NCBI GenBank assembly: GCA_024449915.1
Contig: JAMZAV010002207.1
Coordinates: 119,186 to 183,185 of the forward strand
Direction of reading: 5' to 3'
DNA: 64,000 nt
DNA from: Sweltsa coloradensis
Lineage: Eukaryota; Arthropoda; Insecta; Plecoptera; Chloroperlidae
In this document: positions 62,001-64,000 of the stretch, piece after piece
Layout: the number at the start of each line of letters is the position of its first letter
Numbering within the stretch: the stretch's first letter is position 1
Program-made: the position numbers and the translations under genes
Notes under the pieces: model-generated
Database searches by the model: none
Told to the model about the DNA's origin: nothing
What the model saw: the letters and a program-made list of their open reading frames with translations, nothing else

Positions 62001-62535
62001 GTGTAGCTTCTTTTCTGAGTGACGTAACACTTTTAATCATAGGCCTATATCAAAATACTTTAATCTATTATCATATCATATTACTGAAATCGATTATTGA
62101 TCGATATTTTGATAATCGATGGCAACCCTAATAAAAACTGTTGTAATGAGTCGAGTCGATAAGTATATTTATTTTTCTTGGTGTAAAATTCATTATTTAC
62201 TGTATTTTTTTCCCCCCATAATCTACTCTACTTGTTTTTACTTACGTACAAGGATTTTGTGGCACCCCTACACAAGGTCCCCGGTACCCTGGTTGGGAAC
62301 CACTGCTAACTCAAACATGTCTTCAATTTCAGACGATATCTGAGGGAAACGCTGAAGATGGCCAACGCAGAGGACTTGAACCGTCTGACATCCTGTTCCT
62401 TGGTGTTGCTCGGGCACATCTTCTTGTCGCTCGGCAACAGCAGGGAGAGCATGAACATGGTGACGCCCGCCATGCAGCTGGCCAGCAAGATACCCGACGT
62501 ACATGTGCAGCTCTGGGCGTCGGCTATTCTCAAAG
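20319..62535 (+). CDS. MAU2: MAU2 chromatid cohesion factor homologue (SCC4), eight exons seen; 3' end outside window
   Basis: MAU2 (SCC4) is the TPR partner of NIPBL (SCC2). The pair loads cohesin onto chromatin in the nucleus. Eight exons between good splice sites translate to segments colinear with animal MAU2: start [20 protein letters not shown], then [13 protein letters not shown], [66 protein letters not shown] and [20 protein letters not shown]. Intron phases match at every junction found, except across the exon not found between 30747 and 43158; both of its neighbours are phase 0, so a phase 0-0 exon of about 41 codons is missing. The C-terminal ~80 residues of the family lie beyond 62535. 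Introns reach 12 kb and are filled with transposons. The exon at 58309 has apparent sequence errors. Identity is very secure; exon structure in 30.7-43.2 kb and at 58.3 kb is not. Confidence 0.93.
20707..20927. mobile_element. MITE with 29 bp perfect TIRs and an internal duplication (MAU2 intron 1)
   Basis: The left TIR begins ACTGTTTCGGTTAAGAATGG at 20708 and its exact inverse ends at 20927. The interior holds two near-identical ~57 bp units (gttaaaggttttgaagg... atagcgac). It is a compact, probably recent insertion. Confidence 0.65.
20930..23697. other. MAU2 intron 1, no gene recognised
   Basis: The stretch is AT-rich with scattered TAGGCCTA words. A few short open frames show no family signature. 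Confidence 0.4.
23698..24329 (-). mobile_element. Helentron-like element, copy 3
   Basis: Reverse orientation: ACTAGGAAAACGCttaagtcccgccGCGTTgttggatgagcg at the left is the CTAGT end plus hairpin. The 5' end at right is cgctcgctacgctcatccaa, with an extra cgctacgct unit. A run of about 27 A lies at 24228-24254. It shares the 161 bp-type internal repeats with copies 2 and 4. Confidence 0.6.
24390..25721. repeat. Element bounded by arrays of CAAGATCTTG palindromes
   Basis: The left end CCCTGGTGAAAAATCTTGGC and the right end (..ttgacaagaattttcaccaggg) are inverses. Each side carries an array of CAAGATCTTG palindromes: seven by hand count in 24390-24580 and about six in 25466-25705. The middle holds a separate MITE and AGGCCTA-rich DNA with a duplicated block (accttattagatgtttatcc). 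No coding capacity seen. Confidence 0.55.
24594..24930. mobile_element. MITE with ~45 bp TIRs nested in the palindrome element
   Basis: The left end reads GCATCAGTCACAATCAGTTC.. and the right end is its inverse ending at 24930, with about three mismatches in the first 42 bases. Inside, variations of cgtaaggc / gccttacg recur, giving strong hairpin potential. No clear target duplication. Confidence 0.65.
25905..27101 (-). pseudogene. Non-LTR retrotransposon ORF2 C-terminal remnant
   Basis: An open frame at 26709-27101 reads [20 protein letters not shown].. [46 protein letters not shown], the thumb region after the RT domain of CR1/Jockey-type LINEs. Further downstream on the same strand, 25915-26075 reads [34 protein letters not shown], a typical LINE end (WN.LP..V). 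Several shifts and stops lie between. The 5' end is truncated; the catalytic RT motifs are absent. Confidence 0.7.
27130..27860 (+). repeat. ~300 bp tandem repeat, 2.5 copies
   Basis: The word aatatcgcttgcct(c/t)(c)cggcgg recurs at 27133, 27447 and 27728. Each is followed by catgccaaat, actcattaggtg, aactattagggatgggggtt and aaacataatttta. Unit spacing is 314 and 281 bases. Confidence 0.7.
27975..28026 (+). repeat. (CCAN)n simple repeat
   Basis: Degenerate tetranucleotide tract aaccaaccaaccagccagcc.. ending near gccagcccgg. Confidence 0.7.
28555..29190. repeat. 636 bp near-perfect inverted repeat (foldback element)
   Basis: The left arm starts GTTTAAGGGGAATCCCTAGA and the right arm ends with its inverse. 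The match continues with few differences for about 300 bases per arm to a centre near 28872 (GTACAATTTCAAATTTTGTAC). Its transcript would fold into one long hairpin. No open frame or target duplication is seen. Confidence 0.8.
29476..29880 (-). pseudogene. Second non-LTR retrotransposon C-terminal fragment, frameshifted
   Basis: The minus strand reads [20 protein letters not shown] then [14 protein letters not shown], shifts near 29700, then [40 protein letters not shown] and [32 protein letters not shown] followed by a stop. The F.PR...LW..LP pattern near the end is typical of CR1/Jockey-group LINE ORF2. Confidence 0.65.
29881..30567. other. End of MAU2 intron 1, no feature recognised
   Basis: AT-rich intron sequence up to the exon 2 acceptor at 30567. 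Confidence 0.4.
30568..30747 (+). CDS. MAU2: MAU2 exon 2
   Basis: The acceptor ttgtttacag precedes TGG (WLLSQ). It encodes 60 codons including [31 protein letters not shown] and [11 protein letters not shown], then donor GCG|GTAAGT. All these blocks are strongly conserved in the family. Phase 0 at both ends. Confidence 0.93.
30748..32436. other. MAU2 intron; the expected next exon was not found here
   Basis: I looked for the MAU2 segment that follows FQLA (family QLH..EKD...A..LL..GAEYA..) and saw none. There are TAGGCCTA words, and a C run of about 15 at 32350-32365 just before the GC-rich block. Confidence 0.5.
32437..34344 (+). repeat. Left ~1.9 kb direct repeat (LTR-like)
   Basis: It runs from TGACTTCACCCTCCTAGG to gggctgtaacgtta and repeats at about 38537-40418. 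Landmarks shared by both include actcaccaattggagcca, actcgtcaacttgccctaag, gtgaaaagctgtg, tttccaaa/ttcaaattcgggggtcg-like text and ccaacgttgccatta. The right copy ends TTACA, so TG..CA ends are possible. No target duplication, primer site or retroviral-type protein is seen, so the LTR call is tentative (LARD-like element is one option). Confidence 0.5.
34345..38536. other. GC-rich interior between the two long direct repeats; no protein recognised
   Basis: About 4.2 kb, clearly richer in G and C than the flanks, with many C, G and A homopolymers. Several open frames exist (longest 37322-37744) but none shows reverse transcriptase, integrase, protease or other known motifs, and they look like chance frames in GC-rich DNA. 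Four ~70 bp tandem units lie at 35145-35430. Confidence 0.5.
35145..35430 (+). repeat. ~70 bp tandem repeat, four units
   Basis: The units contain gccgcagatggactttaaaa, cctacaccccacg and aattacaattacattta. They start at about 35153, 35226, 35294 and 35364 and differ mainly by single-base gaps. Confidence 0.65.
38537..40418 (+). repeat. Right ~1.9 kb direct repeat (LTR-like)
   Basis: This is the partner of 32437-34344. The two copies differ by many one-base insertions and deletions, often in homopolymers. It ends gggcgtaacgttaca. Confidence 0.5.
40960..41875. repeat. Element with ~110 bp imperfect inverted ends
   Basis: The left arm (cttgtcaaatagg.. gggaagaagctaaattttt.. gaacctttcttat) is the inverse of the right arm (ataagaaaggttc.. 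ttagcttcttccc.. ttatttgacagg) at roughly 80 percent by eye. The interior is AT-rich without a recognised protein. Confidence 0.55.
42545..42994. mobile_element. TIR element with 7 bp target duplication CCTATTG
   Basis: The ends TAGTGGTTAATTTG and CAAATTAACCACTA are exact inverses. CCTATTG lies directly outside on both sides (42538-42544 and 42995-43001). 450 bp, no open frame of note. The superfamily is not assigned. Confidence 0.65.
43158..43286 (+). CDS. MAU2: MAU2 exon after the missing exon
   Basis: The acceptor cttccaacag is followed by 43 codons: [42 protein letters not shown]. The donor is CAG|GTAGGA. It aligns with the family segment ending in WQGNP.QKE.L.VFFLVLQ. Phase 0 at both ends. 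The family has about 41 residues between the end of exon 2 and this LLL that were not found in the window. Confidence 0.9.
43490..44390 (+). pseudogene. LINE ORF2 C-terminal remnant interrupted by a MITE
   Basis: Before the MITE the + strand reads [37 protein letters not shown]. After it the same frame continues [45 protein letters not shown], then a stop. The pattern IERIQ.KF..., [21 protein letters not shown] is the C-terminal region of Jockey/CR1-group LINEs. It is a decayed copy within a MAU2 intron. Confidence 0.7.
43609..44068. mobile_element. MITE with ~52 bp TIRs and 6 bp target duplication TTGTAT
   Basis: The left end CCACCGCCGTTGGATGTATG and the right end are inverses with a few single-base differences. 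TTGTAT flanks it at 43603-43608 and 44069-44074. The insertion splits the LINE reading frame. Confidence 0.75.
44445..45232 (+). mobile_element. Helentron-like element, copy 4 (most complete)
   Basis: It starts TTGGATGAGCGTAGCGAGCG and ends ctcatccaacAACGCggcggacttaaGCGTTttCCTAGT. The 5' word is repeated inverted just before the 3' hairpin. The interior repeats the ~161 bp unit (acacctacat, ttcacagaacctta, attatttctcatg). There is no replication-initiator or helicase protein. Confidence 0.6.
45233..46091. other. MAU2 intron, no feature recognised
   Basis: AT-rich sequence up to the acceptor at 46091. No coding or repeat boundary seen. Confidence 0.35.
46092..46200 (+). CDS. MAU2: MAU2 exon ([13 protein letters not shown])
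   Basis: The acceptor tctgttgttag precedes [36 protein letters not shown] plus one base, then donor G|GTAAGG. The [20 protein letters not shown] block is diagnostic for MAU2. It ends in phase 1; the last base, g, would join with ct of 58309 (Ala) or with gc of 58410 (Gly). Confidence 0.92.
46210..46460 (-). repeat. Dispersed repeat with gagcgagcgtagcgag head and ggtttctcttgtgac words
   Basis: It begins ttgagcgagcgtagcgagag. The word tttctcttgtgac recurs at about 46362, 46895, 46910, 49450 and 49640, and in altered form at 46545, across later insertions. It looks like one old repeat cut up by nested elements. Confidence 0.4.
46660..46815 (+). mobile_element. 5'-truncated tail of the I-like LINE found at 54.9-57.9 kb
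   Basis: It shares ggacagacaaca, tatggggaaatgcc, ggttgtcaa.acacatga and gtgtgggcataagagaa with the inverse of 54885-55035, and ends in a (GAA)n-type tail. It is a solo 3' end, the usual product of incomplete target-primed reverse transcription. Confidence 0.6.
46942..47671 (-). mobile_element. piggyBac-type element remnant, TTAA-flanked
   Basis: The ends CCCTTTAAGCGCC and GGCGCTCAAAGGG are inverses with one difference, and TTAA lies on both sides (46938-46941, 47672-47675), the piggyBac target. On the minus strand a frame begins [16 protein letters not shown], shifts once near 47330, then reads [20 protein letters not shown] with an acidic [10 protein letters not shown] stretch. That is the usual N-terminus of piggyBac transposases. 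The catalytic part is deleted. Confidence 0.7.
47676..48471. other. MAU2 intron, no feature recognised
   Basis: AT-rich. A short frame at 47973-48179 shows no family signature. Several TAGGCCTA words near 48320. Confidence 0.35.
48472..49192. mobile_element. TIR element, GGCCAAGTCTTGAG ends
   Basis: The left arm (gaagccaagtcttgagacca ctcgttt) and right arm (aaacgagtggctcaagactt ggcctcc) are inverses with two small differences. 720 bp interior, AT-rich, no protein recognised. Confidence 0.5.
50091..51367. mobile_element. Possible hAT-like element, TTAGGGGTGTCAA ends
   Basis: The left end TTAGGGGTGTCAACG and the right end CGTTTGACATCCCTTAA are imperfect inverses, and both subterminal regions carry cgattattaatcg / aatcgattat words. 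No matching target duplication was found. The interior holds GC-richer promoter-like DNA but no recognised protein. Confidence 0.45.
51748..52102 (+). pseudogene. P2X7-type intracellular zinc-binding domain, broken by a poly-A frameshift
   Basis: One frame reads [14 protein letters not shown] then [35 protein letters not shown] up to about 51957. After a run of A (about 51958-51971) the next frame reads [38 protein letters not shown], then a stop at 52100. The pattern WC.C..C...(C)..CIT...F.....(L) is that of the cysteine-rich C-terminal domain of P2X7 receptors and of the many invertebrate proteins carrying only this domain. A possible acceptor (gtgttag) lies at 51763-51769. No channel domain is seen. 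It could be a single decayed gene or one exon with a sequence error in the A run. The LINE-rich surroundings give no functional context. Confidence 0.45.
52103..54080. other. MAU2 intron, little recognised
   Basis: AT-rich. It contains only a Helentron-like 3' end at 53120-53220 (…cgacgggaccttagcg.. ttcCTAGT) and a short GC-rich patch at 52650-52740. Confidence 0.4.
54087..54880 (+). pseudogene. RTE-like LINE reverse transcriptase remnant
   Basis: One frame reads [25 protein letters not shown] (RT motif QGSVL.PLLF). The next frame reads [20 protein letters not shown] then [12 protein letters not shown] (catalytic FADD and the K.E motif). Later scraps read [17 protein letters not shown] and [18 protein letters not shown], the family C-terminal region. 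Several frameshifts and stops. Interrupted at about 54880 by another LINE; its tail resumes at 57880. Confidence 0.75.
54881..57875 (-). mobile_element. I-like LINE with RNase H remnant, inserted in the RTE-like LINE
   Basis: From right to left on the minus strand: an endonuclease end (SRPDLF.PMANLQE..), then [40 protein letters not shown] (linker before RT, 57503-57742), a badly shifted RT region including FFSDDGVLG near 56455, then [20 protein letters not shown] (RNase H, 55300-55400; family QWIPAHCGI.GNE.AD). The 3' end is followed by a (GAA)n/A-rich tail at about 54881-54900. Many one-base shifts; not functional. Order and RNase H place it in the I/ingi-like group. Confidence 0.65.
57876..58085 (+). 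pseudogene. 3' tail of the RTE-like LINE, after the nested insertion
   Basis: The + strand frames read [12 protein letters not shown] and LWEDRKK.KTF.., then [15 protein letters not shown], the common C-terminus of RTE-like LINEs ending in ATGATG repeats. The orientation matches 54087-54880, so the two pieces are one element split by the I-like LINE. A 14-base direct repeat (atgtatgaaatgtc) sits at the right junction. Confidence 0.6.
58191..58261 (+). tRNA. tRNA-like sequence (Ala-like GGC anticodon), probably pseudogene or SINE head
   Basis: The anticodon arm pairs fully (ctcga / tcggg) around loop ccggcaa. The B box GTTCGATCC and an A box-like tagcttggggg are present, and a run of nine T follows at 58262. 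Position 33 is C instead of T, the T stem has one mismatch and the acceptor stem pairs poorly. It lies only 48 bases before a MAU2 exon. Confidence 0.45.
58309..58475 (+). CDS. MAU2: MAU2 exon with an in-frame stop and a -1 shift (probable sequence errors)
   Basis: The acceptor gtacgatttcag leads into [20 protein letters not shown] and YVLV, then a TAA at 58386-58388. TVMHSMQA follows in the same frame, then [21 protein letters not shown] in the -1 frame, and donor A|GTAAGA. The family reads [22 protein letters not shown] here, so the exon is real but has one base lost and one gained around 58376-58388, and one G lost at 58412-58414. The 3' phase (1) fits the next exon. An alternative acceptor at 58408-58409 (gcatgcag) would give an open reading frame (..[10 protein letters not shown]) but would delete about 33 conserved residues, so it is less likely biologically. 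Confidence 0.85.
58752..58939. mobile_element. Short TA-flanked MITE, relative of 4286-5301
   Basis: Ends CTGTATTTATGCGAGTATA and the inverse-like TATAAGCGAGTAAATACGG, with TA on each side (58750-58751, 58940-58941). It shares gggtgcggcc and gggcggcctataa words with the 1 kb copy. Confidence 0.55.
58971..59112 (+). repeat. (TAC)n microsatellite
   Basis: About 20 uninterrupted TAC triplets (58971-59030), then degenerate (TAC/CAC)n to about 59112. Confidence 0.95.
59113..59540 (+). repeat. Retroelement-like 3' region with degenerate hammerhead-like motif
   Basis: Between the microsatellite and a direct repeat (aaggtaagctgttggct at about 59496 and 59524) lies text ending in GGGTGAACAAggctgttcaa gccGAAACG (59399-59427). 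The helix ggct/agcc and the GAAA box match hammerhead core parts, but the CUGANGA box reads gUGAaCA. Similar motifs occur in Penelope-like and other retroelements. Confidence 0.35.
60156..60403 (+). CDS. MAU2: MAU2 exon ([10 protein letters not shown])
   Basis: The acceptor ctgtttcag is followed by tc, completing Ile with the previous a. Then come 82 codons: [72 protein letters not shown] and QFTAALR. The donor is AGG|GTAATG. Conserved TPR blocks [18 protein letters not shown] and HTLLGLY identify it. It is locally richer in G+C than the introns. Confidence 0.93.
60445..60564. mobile_element. 120 bp insertion with 12 bp target duplication in MAU2 intron
   Basis: TTTAGTCACAAG lies on both sides (60433-60444, 60565-60576). 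The insert (gagcggagtatattactccc.. gggcccggggtag aa) is GC-richer than the intron. The long exact duplication suggests LINE-driven insertion of a short RNA copy, though no poly(A) tail is seen. Confidence 0.5.
60673..60878 (+). CDS. MAU2: MAU2 exon ([10 protein letters not shown])
   Basis: The acceptor tctgttctccag precedes 68 codons: [60 protein letters not shown] and YNEA, plus aa of a split Lys codon. The donor is AA|GTAAGA. The block (R)AAA.YV.GL.SFFQ.RYNEAK is typical for MAU2. Phase 2 end. Confidence 0.93.
61180..62036 (-). pseudogene. Non-LTR retrotransposon C-terminal remnant in MAU2 intron
   Basis: The minus strand contains [22 protein letters not shown], then after a shift [45 protein letters not shown]. 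This is the end region of a LINE family with the pattern L..EI...W....V..IP.VI...G.I...L...L..L..(20)..I...QK...L...RI.RK.L. Upstream scraps (61500-61950) fit the preceding part but are full of shifts. It was not placed in a clade. Confidence 0.6.
62333..62535 (+). CDS. MAU2: MAU2 exon (last one in window)
   Basis: The acceptor cttcaatttcag is followed by a, which completes Lys, then [60 protein letters not shown] and WASAILK, plus g. The donor is G|GTAAAA. It matches the MAU2 segment [25 protein letters not shown]. Phase 1 end; the next exon should begin by completing an Asp codon (family LRDLNKACGN). Confidence 0.93.
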
Positions 62536-62579
62536 GTAAAAGAACAAAATTGTTTCAGTATCCCTGAATGACGAATATG

Positions 62580-63962
62580 TAGGGACCCTTGATTTTCGCG
62601 AGCACTTTATTCGCGAATTTTCGCAATTTTGTTGATAAATGAATTTGACAAACAGATGTCGAACCTTTGGTGACCTTGGCATTCAAATGGCGTCCGCGAG
62701 TTTTCGCGATTTTCGGCGTTTTTTAGGTTTTATGCGATTTTATTCATTTATTACAAATTCACGGATTTTTCCGCGATTTCACAACTTTTTGCGATGTTTT
62801 TCTGATTTTTAGTGTTCAAATCACAAAAAGTGCAGAATTATTTGAAAATCCCGCTAGATTTCGAGTTTCGATCATATTCAAGATGGCTGACTGTGAAATC
62901 GATTATTTCGCACAAAAGTTCGACTAATCGATTTTTCGGTCGATAGTCGACCATACCAGCAGATTGTGATGCTTTGTGCCTAAGTTGCAGCTGTCTTGTA
63001 TTCTGTGATCGCAAACTGTCGATAAAATGACGAAAATAATCCGCGCGAGTGTAAATAAAGATAAAGACATGTTATTTGTTTGATTTCAATAGACCTACAC
63101 CTTGTTTCTTGCATCAGATGTGTTTCCAGGACAACAAAAGAGTTGACAGGCTGTCTGGGCCTACCTACCTCAAATTCGCGATGTCTGAGGCACTGAGTCA
63201 AAGCTGTTTAATGTTATGTCTACCATAAGAAAATCGTTGATTTGTCAAAATTATGAGAATAAGTGCCCAGGCCCTAAACATAGCCCTAAGCAATTCAAAT
63301 GACACTGGACCCTAGGCCTAGGCCTAGGTACTAGTATGGAGCAGGTTTAGGGCCTAGGCCATCTTCAGTAAACAACACAGCATTGGACCTTTTGGATACT
63401 ACGGTTGTATCTAGGCCTAGTCGAGTTATGTCTGCAAAAAATGCACAGAAGAAATTTTAAAACAGAGATAATTTTAAAGAACCTTGGCCTTGACCCCAAC
63501 CTACACATCTCAAGCCCCTAGCCTAAGGCCTAGGGGCCCATGTACACTTCATTTTGTATGACATTCATTGGTATTAGTAGCTAGTTCATTTCCTAGGGCC
63601 TATACCTACCACGATATCAGGCTCTAGTCTCGATTTTTTAAATGGGAACAGTAGCCTAGGCCAAGTAAATAAATAAATAAATAAAATAAAAGCAGTTCTT
63701 TTAGGCCTAGGCCCTAGCTATTTTGGCATAGGCCTAGGCTAGGTCTAGATTAGTGTATTCCATTACATTCTTGTTATATATAAATGATAACATTACAATA
63801 TGCATGAATGACACACAGTCACATGCAAATTAACTAATTTATTCACCGCTTTTATTTACCGCTTTTTGTCGAGTTTTGATTTTAACACCGGGCTTTTTGC
63901 ACGCTTTTTTTTTATTTTTGTACCGCTTTTGGCGGTTTTTTTTTACATAAATTTGGTCCCCA
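62580..63962. mobile_element. 1.38 kb hAT-like non-autonomous element with 8 bp target duplication
   Basis: The ends TAGGGACC and GGTCCCCA are near-inverses. CGAATATG flanks it at 62572-62579 and 63963-63970, and one more base (A) also matches. The interior holds gcgaattttcgc-type repeats near the left end, cgcttttggcgg near the right, and a cluster of AGGCCTAGGC palindromes at 63290-63730. No transposase frame. Its inverted relative is 9690-10740. Confidence 0.7.
63666..63690 (+). repeat. (AAAT)n microsatellite
   Basis: taaataaataaataaataaa tract inside the hAT-like element. Confidence 0.8.
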
Positions 63963-64000
63963 CGAATATGTTTTTGGATAAAGGTAAAAAAACAAGGGTT

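Overview
The window is animal nuclear DNA: AT-rich, with long introns, GT-AG splice sites, two split housekeeping genes and many nested transposons. The palindromic word TAGGCCTA and its relatives are scattered everywhere. Together with the protein sequences this suggests a marine invertebrate deuterostome, perhaps an echinoderm or hemichordate; that placement is an inference.

Genes. (1) The last three exons of translation elongation factor 2 (EEF2/eEF2) lie on the + strand (3909-4041, 6483-6607, 9186-9254). They encode the final 108 residues and the stop; the rest of the gene lies left of the window. (2) A MAU2 (SCC4-type cohesin-loader subunit) gene lies on the + strand from its ATG at 20319 and runs off the right end. 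Eight exons were found by translating between splice sites and matching the family: 20319-20543, 30568-30747, 43158-43286, 46092-46200, 58309-58475, 60156-60403, 60673-60878 and 62333-62535. One internal exon of about 41 codons, expected between 30748 and 43157, was not found. Exon 58309-58475 carries an in-frame stop and a -1 shift that look like sequence errors. No other intact host gene is recognised; 51748-52102 is a broken P2X7-type C-terminal zinc-binding domain.

The rest is mobile and repetitive DNA. 1-3908 is an EEF2 intron holding a ~0.9 kb direct duplication, a ~280 bp tandem array and a hAT-like insertion in that array. 4-9.2 kb holds TIR elements (TA-flanked, and hAT type with a perfect 8 bp TSD). 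11.7-24.3 kb and 44.4-45.2 kb hold a Helitron2/Helentron-like non-autonomous family. 24.4-25.7 kb is an array of CAAGATCTTG palindromes with a nested MITE. 25.9-29.9 kb has two decayed non-LTR retrotransposon ends and a 636 bp near-perfect hairpin. 32.4-40.4 kb is a GC-rich, noisy block bounded by ~1.9 kb direct repeats (LTR-like). 42.5-49.2 kb carries MITEs, a LINE split by a MITE, and a piggyBac remnant. 54.1-58.1 kb is an I-like LINE lying inside an RTE-like LINE. The last MAU2 intron in view carries a 1.38 kb hAT-like element whose inverted relative lies just 3' of EEF2.

All calls come from reading the sequence by eye; no database search was run. Splice sites are supported by matching phases and conserved protein sequence. 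Transposon class names rest on terminal motifs, target-site duplications and short protein motifs.
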